DNA of 41,755 nucleotides from Actinocrinis sp046724665 (GCA_046724665.1 JBKOWZ010000156.1:1-41755); one strand, 5' to 3'. Positions 31,007-38,819 are shown, counted from the first letter of the stretch. Numbers and translations: made by a program. Notes: a model not told the origin generated them from the sequence alone.

Positions 31007-31237
31007 ATGTCGCTGCACCACTCGGAACAGACCCACCGGAACCTGCTCGCCCGACTCCCCGAGGCCACCGGCCGCGGCCTCACCGACTGGTTCCAGGAAG
31101 TCGAAGCCGGGCCGGCGCTTCTCCGCTTCGAAGAGCGCGTGAACTGGCTGCGCGCCGAGCACAACCTCTCCCACGGCTTCGCCACCGCGATCATCCACGA
31201 GCACGACATCCGTCGTGCCAACCGCGCCTTCGCCTAA
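31007..31237 (+). CDS. DUF4287-domain small protein
   Basis: The protein has 76 residues. The second half (VNWLRAEHNLSHGFATAIIH) matches the DUF4287 pattern of a helix followed by L-x-HG-x-A-x-AI. The family's role is not established. GGGAGA lies 7 nt before the ATG at 31007, which I prefer to longer frames. It lies just upstream of tRNA-Leu. Confidence 0.72.
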   Translation: MSLHHSEQTHRNLLARLPEATGRGLTDWFQEVEAGPALLRFEERVNWLRAEHNLSHGFATAIIHEHDIRRANRAFA

Positions 31238-31310
31238 CAGAATCAGGCAGGCCATCGGCCGAAGCGATGTATCGCAGGTAAGCGATCCGACGCTCATAAC
31301 CAGCCCCAGC

Positions 31311-31359
31311 CCAGGTCAGCCGGCCCAAGCCGGCCCAAGCCAGGTCAGGCCAGGCCAAC
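31311..31359. repeat. Short degenerate tandem repeats
   Basis: CCGGCCCAAG occurs twice in tandem, flanked by CCAGGTCAG and related 9- to 10-mers. The array lies in the 280-bp gap between the DUF4287 gene and tRNA-Leu, which otherwise shows no feature apart from a possible TACGCT box before the tRNA. Confidence 0.5.
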
Positions 31360-31518
31360 GCCAATATCCGCCCGGCGAACGCCACCATCTGCGCCCGCGC
31401 GCAGCCTCACCGCGGCCCGAGCCGTGAATCGCCCAAACGAGCCCGCGTGAGCCCCCGAACGCGCGTCAGACCATGGCCAACAGCCGCTACGCTGTCCGCG
31501 TGCGCTCCGACTGCGCAC

Positions 31519-31601
31519 GCCCGGATGGCGGAATGGCAGACGCAGGGAGCTTAAACCTCCCGGACCGCGAGGTCGTGCGGGTTCGAGTCCCGCTCTGGGC
31601 A
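31519..31601 (+). tRNA. bldA: tRNA-Leu(UAA), bldA type
   Basis: The 83-nt cloverleaf has an acceptor GCCCGGA/TCTGGGC with discriminator A (31601) and no encoded CCA. The anticodon loop is CTTAAAC with anticodon TAA, on a GGGAG/CTCCC stem. A long variable arm (GGACCGCGAGGTC) and the T-arm GCGGGTTCGAGTCCCGC follow. A long variable arm with A73 is the leucine class. In Streptomyces the tRNA reading UUA is bldA, which controls translation of rare TTA-containing developmental and antibiotic genes. It is also the target of the island that follows: its 3' part is duplicated at 37356. Confidence 0.93.
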
Positions 31602-31604
31602 CGG
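31547..31604 (+). repeat. Attachment-site repeat, left (3' part of tRNA-Leu)
   Basis: This 58-bp segment runs from the anticodon stem to 3 bp beyond the discriminator. It recurs at 37356-37414 with two substitutions and one inserted G. A tRNA 3' half as a direct repeat is the classic scar of tyrosine-integrase insertion. Confidence 0.85.
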
Positions 31605-31667
31605 GTCCGGGCCTGCAAGAATAAGCTCAATCGGTAGACTTAGAGGAGACCAAGATCGACTCTAGTC

Positions 31668-31853
31668 TCATTTGCCCTTATCGCGATCTTCGTCAGCGGC
31701 GCCGTTGTTGACGCCGTCGTCTCCGAAGTCGTCCTCGTCGGGCGCGTCCCAGAGTGCGCGGCTCATGCGCTCCGCTGCTTCCTTTGCGAGCCGACTCGTG
31801 ACGTGGGTATAGCGCTTGGTCACTGCGAGGGTCGAGTGGCCGAGGATTTCCTA
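31668..31853 (-). pseudogene. Tyrosine integrase, C-terminal remnant
   Basis: The minus strand reads EILGHSTLAVTKRYTHV followed by SRLAKEAAERMSRALWD and an acidic tail to the stop at 31668. This contains the second active-site part of a phage/ICE integrase (LGHS and the RYTH tyrosine). An in-frame TAG (31853-31851) replaces the codon expected just before EILGHS. Upstream sequence, to about 32020, no longer resembles an integrase and holds no gene I recognise. The position, end-on to the tRNA, is the usual one for an integrase next to its attachment site. Confidence 0.75.
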
Positions 31854-32020
31854 AACGGCGCCCAGCGAGCGGCCTCGGCGTGTACGTCGTCGTCCGTGAC
31901 GAGGTAGGCGCGCGCACGGCGTGGCCGGTCGTGCCCTTCAGCTAAGATCAGGAACTTGCCCGGCGCGTTGAGCGTGTGCGCCGACCATCCGGCGACGAGC
32001 ATGCCTTTTCCGCCTCCGTG

Positions 32021-32106
32021 CGCCGGTGTCCGCCGACATATATTGACTAGCCTGAGCTGCACAGACGGACAGTCACGGATGTCGGCGGACAGCGGGTGAT
32101 CGAGCT
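32021..32106 (+). repeat. 86-bp island repeat, copy A, with inverted repeat
   Basis: It aligns without gaps to 37275-37360 with 10 mismatches. It contains TGTCCGCCGACAT (32027-32039) and its exact reverse complement (32079-32091). The last bases encode the first codons of the ankyrin stub, so it looks like that gene's control region. Confidence 0.8.
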
Positions 32107-32425
32107 TGAAGATCTCGTGCGACTTCGCGAACTGCTCGATGCCGACAACTATGTCGAAGACGACGACGGGAACGGCCGGACACTGCTATGCCACGCGATA
32201 GACACCGAGATCGACGGCCACAACCAGACCGGCAAGCCACTGCATGCTCCCTTGCGCAGCTGCAACGGCATCACGGTCGTTATGGAAACGGAACGGCGGG
32301 CATTGGCCTGCGGAAGTGCTCATGATGGCGTGGATTGCCGACCACGCTGGGCCGTCACCCCTACGGGCTTGACCGCAGCCCGTCTCCGCTTCAGGCCATG
32401 GAAGCCTATTCATAAGGCCATTTGA
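32096..32425 (+). pseudogene. Ankyrin-repeat-type gene stub
   Basis: The frame starts at GTG 32096 and reads ELEDLVRLRELLDADNYVED, then NGRTLLCHAIDTEIDGH. This resembles the opening of actinobacterial ankyrin-repeat proteins. After about 50 codons the similarity is lost, and the frame then runs into the left end of the insertion sequence. It is therefore truncated and probably non-functional. The first four codons occur again at 37350 directly fused to the tRNA fragment. Confidence 0.6.
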
Positions 32426-33323
32426 GGAAGGACAGGCCGACGATCGCGCGGAGTGTTGCGGGGAACTTCTTCAGTGGAGGCCGGAAGCGGGTGGCCAGGA
32501 TCTTCCAGTTCTGGAGGTGGGCGTTGGCGCGCTCGACGGCGGCACGGATCGAGGAGACGCTGGCGTTGAATCGCTGGTCGTGGCCGGTCAGCTCGGCCTT
32601 CGGGAGTTTGCGGATCGGATGGATGGTGGCGTGGCCCTGGTAGCCCTTGTCGCCGAGGGTGTCGTGGCCGGCGATCGCCTCGGCCAGTCCGGAGGCGGTG
32701 AAGGCGTACGCGTCGTGCCGCGTACCGGGGATCGGGTCGCCGACCGCGGCGAGGTCCCCGGCGATCGAGGCGGCGACCTGGATGTTGAACCCTGGTTCCT
32801 GGTGTTTGTCGCTGTACATTCCGCGTGCGTGCTTCCAGTCCCAGATCGGCGCGAGGAACCTCGACCAGTACCGATCCGCCGCGCCCGACGACCTGACGCA
32901 CCGTGGGCACGAGCGCGGCCAGCGCCAGGGCGATCGCGTCGCGCAGCAGATCCCACCGACGCGACGCGGCGGCCTGGGAGACCTCGAAGATTGCGGCGGC
33001 TTGGTCCTGGGTGATGTTCGTGCGCAGCAGGACACAGACCAGGTCCACCGATCCCTGAAGGCACAGCGCGCTCGGCCTCCCGCCGGGTCGCGCGATCGCC
33101 TCCGTGCCCAGGTGCGCGGCGACGCGGCGCAGCAGTTTGTCGCGTTGCCCGTCGGACAGGCCTGTAAGCATCGAGGCGCACGGCCCCTCCTTGATCCAGA
33201 TCCTTAGTCAGACCTGATCCAAGGGCAGGGGCCGTCGTGCTGTCCAGGGTTTCCCGCAACTCACAGCCTGTGAATTACTGCTGCCGACCAGCACACGAAC
33301 GCGAATGAGGCTTATGAATAGGC
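32404..33323 (-). mobile_element. IS5-like insertion sequence, 920 bp
   Basis: Terminal inverted repeats GCCTATTCATAAG (32404-32416) and its reverse complement (33311-33323) bound a DDE transposase gene. The transposase stop codon lies inside the left repeat. I find no clear target-site duplication beside the repeats. It landed at the end of the ankyrin stub. The broken transposase suggests it cannot move by itself. Confidence 0.85.
32406..33171 (-). pseudogene. IS transposase (DDE_4 / HARBI1-like), frameshifted
   Basis: From ATG 33171 the frame gives an HTH part (TNITQDQAAAIFEVSQAAASRRWDLL, in part) up to GRGGSVLVE. The conserved continuation (APIWDWKHARGMYSDKH, GDPIPGTRHDAYAF, LGDKGYQGH, RAAVERANAHLQNWK) is in another frame from about 32855 onward. 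Comparison with the usual VDG-FLAPIWDW stretch suggests 2 bp were lost near 32852-32864. The second frame ends with WPYE and a TAG at 32406. A programmed frameshift is possible in some IS families, but I see no slippery sequence. Confidence 0.78.
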
Positions 33324-33370
33324 CTCCAGATCTGGTTTTCGCGATTTCCGTTTTTTCAGAGGGCTCACAG

Positions 33371-35269
33371 TCAGGCGACGTCGTCAGCTGCAAATCCAGA
33401 GAGCAGCGACTCCAGGTAGGTCTGGGTGCTGGAGTCGGTTGAGTAGAACCGGGTAGCGCGGGTGCCGCGGGTGGCCAGCACCCGATAGGTGTTGAGTGCG
33501 TAGCGCAGGTACTGTGCGGCGGGCAGGTGGTTTAGGGCGGTGTCGTGGCTGGCCTCGGGGCGGGCTGTCCAGCGGCCGTGGCGCCAGAGCAAGTCGGGGC
33601 CGAGGACGACGACGCTGTAGGGATATTCCATGCCCTGGGCGGTATAGATGCAGCCGACCTGTTGGTAGCCGCCAGGGTCGGTGGCCCAGAAGGGCCGGGC
33701 GGGGATGGCAGGGAAGCGAGGGTCGGGGCTGTCAGCGCGCAGGTTCCATGCCCTCTCCCACGTTCGCGGCCCGTCGGGTGCCGTCCAGGGAATCTGGACC
33801 TCCGCGGTCAGGGGTGGTGTGTCGGGAGCGTTCCATGGCCAGCAGAATCCGGCCGTGATCCGCGCGGCGGCCCCGCGTCTGGTATGGGTTTCGATCCAGG
33901 CGGTGAACTGCTGCGGGTCTGTGGCGAGTGCGGCATCGTAGTCAGTGCCCTTCCAAACGGGTGCCGGGGTATGGGGGTTGAAAAGCTGGTCGACCCAGGT
34001 CAGATACGCGCTTGAGCCGTTGCAGCGGAACTGAGTGGTCAGGTCGATGTGCTGGAAGCCAAGGCCATGGTCCTGTGCGTAGCGTGCGAGTTCGGTAGCA
34101 GTGATGCCCTCGTTCGGTCGGACGATCTGCTTCTCATCGAGGAACAGGACCGTGACCGCGGCGGTGTTTATCAGGGTGCCGAGAGTGGGCAGCAGGCCGG
34201 TGGCGCGCCGGTCTTCGGGGGCGGTGCGTGCCCGATGAGCCTCGTCGAGCAGCACCACGCTGTCTTCTCCCACGCCGCGGACGTTGTTGATGAGGGTACC
34301 GATCAGTCCGCGGTAGTGGTCGTCTCCGACGGTGCGCCGTAGCTGCCGTGTGAGGGTGCCGGATGGGGACAGCAGCCGAGGGTTGCTCTCGGGCCTCGCG
34401 CACAGGTCGGCGAGCAGACGACACGCGATGACGGTCTTGCCGGTGCCGGGGCCACCGGTCACCAGGACCACGCTGCGCCTGCCCCGACTCCCGGCGGTCT
34501 CGACCGCAGCCAGAACGTGCTGGCGGGCCAGGTCCTGATCGCCGATGAGTCTGAACTCATCGTTGCCCTGGATCACTTCTCCCGCCCGTGCCAGTAGGCC
34601 AGGTGAGGGGCGGTGCTCGGCCGCCAGGAACGCGTTGACCTCCATCGGGGATGGCGGCAACAGGTCGGCGCAGCCCAGATTCCCCGCCAGTATGTGGGCC
34701 GGCAGCGCGGGGTCCAGATCGTCGCGGCCCAGTACTGGATAAGCGGCGGACGGTCCGTGGGCGACCATGGCTCGCAGCTCGCTGATCAGCGCGCTCGGGG
34801 CGTCGTGAAGCATCGCGGCACCGCGCACTGACAACGGTGTGCTGTCTCGGGAAACCCATTCGGTCAGGTAGTGCGTGTAGCCGCCGACCTGCCGGGCGGG
34901 GTGCAGCACGTTTCGGCCCCCGGCAAGGACCATTCCTGAGGGCATGTCCTCGGTGCGCGCGTGTGTCCATCGCTTCAGTTCAACCACGACCGTGGTCAGG
35001 CGTCTGTCCGGGGTCTCGCCCAGCAGCAGGGCATCGATGCGCTCGCCTGTGCCCGGCAGGCAGTACTCGAGCAGCACGTACAGCCCACCGAGTTCGGCGC
35101 TGGTCAACACGCTCATCATCGCCGGCCAACTGTGCCGCCAGCTTTCCACCTCCTGCTCACCCGGAGCCTGGCCGAAAACGTCGATGAACCGTTCTCGCGC
35201 GTCCCGAGCGAACTGCGGCTCGGTCACGCGCTCAGCCGCCTCAGCGACCGTCCCACTGAACAGATGCAT
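33371..35269 (-). CDS. PD-(D/E)XK nuclease fused to DUF2075 (Schlafen-type) SF1 helicase
   Basis: The protein has 632 residues. The N-terminal 200 or so carry a PD-(D/E)XK pattern: ERIDALL (Asp79), VVVELKRW (Glu97, Lys99) and Gln127 with Tyr131 in RQVGGYTHYL. Then comes a DUF2075/SF1 helicase: Walker A GGPGTGKT (about 275), Walker B VVLLDEAHR, TTQFRCNGS, YTAQGMEYPYSVVVLG (motif V-like) and LATRGTRA (motif VI-like). A nuclease joined to a DUF2075 helicase suggests cutting of foreign or damaged DNA or RNA. The start has GAGGT just upstream of ATG 35269. It is transcribed away from the MazG/HNH pair across 84 bp, which probably contains shared control. The stop is at 33371, just beyond the IS. 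All helicase motifs look intact. Confidence 0.85.
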   Translation of the reverse strand: MHLFSGTVAEAAERVTEPQFARDARERFIDVFGQAPGEQEVESWRHSWPAMMSVLTSAELGGLYVLLEYCLPGTGERIDALLLGETPDRRLTTVVVELKRWTHARTEDMPSGMVLAGGRNVLHPARQVGGYTHYLTEWVSRDSTPLSVRGAAMLHDAPSALISELRAMVAHGPSAAYPVLGRDDLDPALPAHILAGNLGCADLLPPSPMEVNAFLAAEHRPSPGLLARAGEVIQGNDEFRLIGDQDLARQHVLAAVETAGSRGRRSVVLVTGGPGTGKTVIACRLLADLCARPESNPRLLSPSGTLTRQLRRTVGDDHYRGLIGTLINNVRGVGEDSVVLLDEAHRARTAPEDRRATGLLPTLGTLINTAAVTVLFLDEKQIVRPNEGITATELARYAQDHGLGFQHIDLTTQFRCNGSSAYLTWVDQLFNPHTPAPVWKGTDYDAALATDPQQFTAWIETHTRRGAAARITAGFCWPWNAPDTPPLTAEVQIPWTAPDGPRTWERAWNLRADSPDPRFPAIPARPFWATDPGGYQQVGCIYTAQGMEYPYSVVVLGPDLLWRHGRWTARPEASHDTALNHLPAAQYLRYALNTYRVLATRGTRATRFYSTDSSTQTYLESLLSGFAADDVA

Positions 35270-35353
35270 GCCGGACCTCTACCATCCGCCGCCGACACTA
35301 TGCGTCAAGGTGCGGCTGGCGGGTCGTAGGCGGGAGCTGGTACTGCTGGTGTC

Positions 35354-35710
35354 ATGTCGATCGGGTCCCTGCAGCAGGCGCTGGCCGAGTTCGCGGCCGA
35401 ACGCGACTGGCAACAGTTCCATACCCCGAAGAACCTTGCCATGGCGCTGGCCGGGGAGTGTGGCGAGCTCCTGGAGCTGTTCCAGTGGCTCACCCCCGAG
35501 CAGTCCACCCAGATCATGCGAGACCCGGCGAGCGCAGCCCGGGTCCGCGAGGAACTCGCGGACGTGCTGGCCTACCTGCTGCGCCTCGCCGACGTCCTGG
35601 ACATCGATCCCGAGCAGGCGCTGGCCGAGAAGATCGAGGCGAATCGCCGCAAGTACCCGGTCCACCTGGCGCGCGGGCGCGCGGACAAGTACACCGACCT
35701 GGGGGAATGA
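35354..35710 (+). CDS. MazG-like nucleotide pyrophosphohydrolase (dCTPase/RS21-C6 type)
   Basis: The protein has 118 residues. The all-alpha NTP-pyrophosphohydrolase motif is complete: GECGELLELFQW (Glu35, Glu38) and EELADVLAYLL (Glu67, Asp70), with the HTPKNLAMALAGE lead and the terminal KYPVHLARGRADKYTDL. Such enzymes hydrolyse dCTP and modified (d)NTPs to the monophosphate. The ATGA overlap with the HNH gene couples the two. In a nuclease setting, depletion of (d)NTPs during phage attack or removal of modified nucleotides is plausible; this is inference. Confidence 0.88.
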   Translation: MSIGSLQQALAEFAAERDWQQFHTPKNLAMALAGECGELLELFQWLTPEQSTQIMRDPASAARVREELADVLAYLLRLADVLDIDPEQALAEKIEANRRKYPVHLARGRADKYTDLGE

Positions 35711-36711
35711 ACAGCCTGATGCGTATCGTGATGCAGCCGGCCCGCCGCTCCGAGAAGGACGTCGAGCGGCACTACCAGGACACGATCGTGAAGCCCGTCG
35801 TCTTCGACCAACACGCGGACTTGCTCGGTCCGGAGACCACCAACCGGCTCAAGCGCCTGTTCCCGGGTGGCTCGGCCCCCATGTGGGGCGTTACCCCGGG
35901 CAAGAGCCAGGTCAATGTCGCGCACGTGAGAAAGATGAGCGCTGGCGACTGGGTGTTCTTCAGCGGAGACAAACACCTGTACTTCGGCGGAGCAATCGCT
36001 CTGATGTGGCACAACGCGGAGCTGGCCACCCGCCTGTGGGGCAGCGACCGCAACAACAGCACCTGGGAGTACATGTACGCCCTCACCGCCACCCGGGGTT
36101 TCGACATACCCATTGGAGAAGTGCGCAACGCCCTGGACTGGAACCCCAACCGCAATATCCAGGGCATCACCGTCCTGAACGAAGATGAGACCGACACCCT
36201 CCAGAACATGCTGACGCTCGACCCCGCGCCGACGCTCGCGGAGCCCTACGACCCGCATGATGAGAACGCCGCTGTGGAAGGGTTCGACGGCGAACTCGAG
36301 CGGCGCACCCTTCGTGCTCAGCGTGGCGAACAGGCAGCGCTCAAACGCCGTCTGATGCCCGGCCCTAGCGGACAGTGCGCCCTCTGTGGCCGCACCCTGC
36401 CCGGCACGTTCCTGGTCGCCGCCCACATCAAGAAGCGCGTCATGTGTACCGACGAGGAGAAACGTGATCTGGCCAACATCGCCATGCTCGCCTGTATTCT
36501 CGGGTGCGACGCCTTCTACGAGCACGGCTACATCGCCGTCGCCCCCGGCGGGACTATCCTGGTCAGCCCCTTGGCCTCAGAATCTCCCGACATCGCCGCC
36601 TACATCTACCATTGGCTCGCGGGGCACGCCATTACCTGGTGGACGGAAGCCCGCGAACCCTACTTCCATTGGCACCGCACACACACGTTCAAGGACAACG
36701 CGCCAGCCTGA
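35707..36711 (+). CDS. HNH endonuclease with PUA/EVE-like N-terminal half
   Basis: The protein has 334 residues. The C-terminal part is an HNH nuclease: CALCGR (about 218), AAHIKKRVMCTDEEKRDLAN and MLACILGCDAFYEHGYI, the Cys-rich HNH variant with GCD in the last motif. The N-terminal half contains MSAGDWVFFSGDKHLYFGGAI, which resembles the strand-turn pattern of PUA/EVE-like folds that recognise modified bases; this assignment is by pattern only. Such fusions act as modification-dependent (Type IV-like) restriction enzymes. The start ATG overlaps the MazG stop. The pairing with a nucleotide pyrophosphohydrolase fits a theme of sensing modified nucleotides. Confidence 0.78.
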   Translation: MNSLMRIVMQPARRSEKDVERHYQDTIVKPVVFDQHADLLGPETTNRLKRLFPGGSAPMWGVTPGKSQVNVAHVRKMSAGDWVFFSGDKHLYFGGAIALMWHNAELATRLWGSDRNNSTWEYMYALTATRGFDIPIGEVRNALDWNPNRNIQGITVLNEDETDTLQNMLTLDPAPTLAEPYDPHDENAAVEGFDGELERRTLRAQRGEQAALKRRLMPGPSGQCALCGRTLPGTFLVAAHIKKRVMCTDEEKRDLANIAMLACILGCDAFYEHGYIAVAPGGTILVSPLASESPDIAAYIYHWLAGHAITWWTEAREPYFHWHRTHTFKDNAPA

Positions 36712-36844
36712 GTCTGCCGGACCGGTCATGCGCTGGATCACAGCATGGCTCGACGTCGCTGTCACCCGGCGCGGGCCAAGACCAGCATCCCCGCACTCGG
36801 ACGCTCCAAGCCCGGGAAGCCAGCACCTGCGACGCCATTAGTCC

Positions 36845-37169
36845 CGTGCCGACTGTCGCGCGTGGGCTGCGCCGTCCTGCTACGACCACCACGGCGTTCG
36901 CGAGAGCTGGATCGACATCGTGTTCGGCACCTAGGGTCAAGGCAATGCCGACTTCACCGACCATGTCAACGTCGGCTGTCGCTTCGGCCCGGTTGAGGGC
37001 AGCGATCGTCCGGCGGCCACCGCGGTCGACGCCCCTCATGGGCCGTTGTTCGGAAAAAGTCATGCGCGACGAGGCGTTGCGCCATCCGATGTTCAAGCAG
37101 TTCTGGACCGTCATGGACGTCGTGGTCGAGGTCAATCCACTCGTTCACCCTCACCCACTACGGTCATGA
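36845..37169 (+). pseudogene. Degenerate gene of unknown function
   Basis: The frame from 36845 gives SCYDHHGVRESWIDIVFGT, a TAG at 36932, then further coding-like sequence (DFTDHVNVGCRFGPVEG, AATAVDAP). After a frame change near 37055 it continues RDEALRHPMFKQFWTVMDVVVEV to TGA at 37167. The two halves read as one protein broken by a stop and a frameshift. I do not recognise the family. The rest of 36712-37274 shows no other gene. Confidence 0.5.
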
Positions 37170-37274
37170 GCCAAAGCCAGCGTGAACGGCCTGTGTTCGC
37201 TGACCGGCCGCTGCCGCGTCGTGCCGCACATCAGCGATCTTTAGTCTCAGTTCTAGTCTCATTCCGCCCTCGTA

Positions 37275-37360
37275 CGTCGGTGTCCGCCGACATACATTGA
37301 CTGGTCTGAGCTGCACAGGCGGGCAGTCACTGATGTCGGCAGACAACGAGTGATCGAGCT
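37275..37360 (+). repeat. 86-bp island repeat, copy B
   Basis: This is the counterpart of 32021-32106 (10 mismatches, no gaps). Its inverted repeat is intact on the left (37281-37293) and has one mismatch on the right (37333-37345). The GTG and first codons of the ankyrin gene (37350-37360) run straight into the tRNA fragment. TCTAGTCTCATT shortly before it (37252-37263) also occurs at the integrase stop (31661-31672). Confidence 0.8.
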
Positions 37361-37414
37361 CAAACCTCCCTGACCGCGAGGTCGTGCGGGGTTCGAGTCC
37401 CGCTCTGGGCACGG
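37356..37414 (+). repeat. Attachment-site repeat, right (tRNA-Leu 3' fragment)
   Basis: This 59-bp segment repeats the tRNA-Leu 3' part. In the anticodon-loop position it reads CTCAAAC, corresponding to CAA rather than TAA, and it has one extra G in the T-arm. There is no 5' half, so it is not a working tRNA. It marks the right edge of the island. Confidence 0.85.
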
Positions 37415-37538
37415 TACTACCTGCGTCTCTTAAGTCAGAGACTAGATTCGTGACCTCGTTTGCGAACTCTGTGACCAGGGCGTTCCCGCTACTCCCTACA
37501 AATTGACGGGCCGCCTGAAATCGGGCGCCATCACCCAG

Positions 37539-38471
37539 TTAGATTCCGGTGTCGCGTATGCCTGCATGCACTCGGGCTGCCAGGTCGATGAGTTCGTCGG
37601 CGTCACCTGCGTTGAGCTGTAGGTCGAGCAGGATCTCGTCGGCTCCGGCGGCTGCGTGTGCGGCTACGTCCGCCACGATCTGCTCAAGTGAGCCGGTGAA
37701 CGATGGGCGTTCCGGGTCACCAACCGGGGCAGGGGTGATGCGCGTGTTTGCGCGGACACAAAGCCGTAGCGCCTCTGCGTCGCGCCCGTGGGACTCAGCC
37801 ATTTCGCGTACCTGTCGCCATTGGGAGGCTAGACGTGCCGGCGTGTTGCCCTCCGACATCCAGCCGTCGGCGCGGCGGGCTACCCGCTCCAACGCCTTAC
37901 GGTTGGCCGCCGCGAGGTAGATCGGAATCGGGCGGGCGGGCTTCGGCCCGACGTCCGCCTCGTCGATCATTGTATAAGCCCCCTGGTACGAGACGGGATC
38001 CGGGCCCCACACCGCCGCGCACACGTCGAGCATTTCGTCGAGTACTGCTCCGCGTTGCTCAAATGGTGCCACGGACGCTGCTGCGTACTCATCCAGCGAC
38101 CAGCCCGTTCCAAGGCCCGCGACTACGCGCCCGCCGCTTGCTGCGTCCAACGTCGCTAGGCTGCGGGCGAGTTGGAATGACCCGTGAAATGGCGCGACCA
38201 GCACGCTGGTGCCCAGTTGGACCCGACTGGTGGCTGCTGCCGCCAGGCAGAGCACGACCATGGGTTCGGTCACTGAGCGGTAAAAATCAGGCCAGGCACG
38301 CCCCGGGTAGCCGTACAAACCTTGCTGAGGCCGCCGCGGGACCAGTATGCGTTCGAAGACCCACAGGCTGTCATAACCGATTCGCTCCGCCTCGCGGCTC
38401 ACCCGCGCTGGGTCACGCTGTACGTCGTACCACTTCACCTGCGGCAGCCCGAGCCCGAGCCGTACACCCAT
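37539..38471 (-). CDS. LLM-class (F420-dependent-type) oxidoreductase
   Basis: The protein has 310 residues. It follows the luciferase-like monooxygenase TIM barrel: GLGLPQVKWYD at the start, RIGYDSLWVFERI, VQLGTSVLVAPFH, ASGGRVVAGLGTGW and PIYLAAANRKALERVARRADGWM. This TIGR03619-like subgroup usually uses F420H2 in actinobacteria; FMN use cannot be excluded. The ATG at 38471 is preceded by a GAGGAGAGGGA region. It lies just outside the right attachment repeat (124 bp away). The substrate is unknown. Confidence 0.88.
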   Translation of the reverse strand: MGVRLGLGLPQVKWYDVQRDPARVSREAERIGYDSLWVFERILVPRRPQQGLYGYPGRAWPDFYRSVTEPMVVLCLAAAATSRVQLGTSVLVAPFHGSFQLARSLATLDAASGGRVVAGLGTGWSLDEYAAASVAPFEQRGAVLDEMLDVCAAVWGPDPVSYQGAYTMIDEADVGPKPARPIPIYLAAANRKALERVARRADGWMSEGNTPARLASQWRQVREMAESHGRDAEALRLCVRANTRITPAPVGDPERPSFTGSLEQIVADVAAHAAAGADEILLDLQLNAGDADELIDLAARVHAGIRDTGI

Positions 38472-38819
38472 TAGCCTGTTCCCTCTCCTCGCGCTGACCA
38501 GGTCTGCGTCTTTTTGGCAATTTTGCTCTATTTGGGTTGTCGGTGAATCAGGGCCTGGCGAGCTGATCCACGACACATACACGTATTCTGACAAACTCGC
38601 GCCGAGATGCCAGGCGAACCAGCGAACCATACAGCCAGCCTCTTCTGGCGTTGCGTCAGCCCTCGTGGCGGGCGACCGGATCCGAGCCACGACGATCGGC
38701 TCCGGTCTCATTTCTGGGCTCAGTTGTTTCGGCGCGCTTTCATGTGTGCCGCCCGTCCCTCGGTGAGCGGCGTGGTGCTTGTGCTTGAGGTCGCTCGTCG
38801 GAGAGGCGGGTTGCGGCGA
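38472..38819. other. Intergenic region, no gene seen
   Basis: These 348 bp separate the LLM oxidoreductase gene from the AftB-like gene; both lie on the minus strand. It should hold the oxidoreductase promoter. GC content is somewhat lower, with T-rich patches near 38510-38540. I see no RNA gene or repeat. Confidence 0.4.

Noticed and set aside
32856..33171. The IS transposase as two separate functional genes
   Set aside because: The conserved transposase sequence crosses from one frame to the other in mid-domain, so it is one broken gene.
37356..37414. A second tRNA-Leu gene
   Set aside because: Only the anticodon-loop-to-3' part exists; there is no acceptor 5' strand or D-arm, and the T-arm has an extra G.
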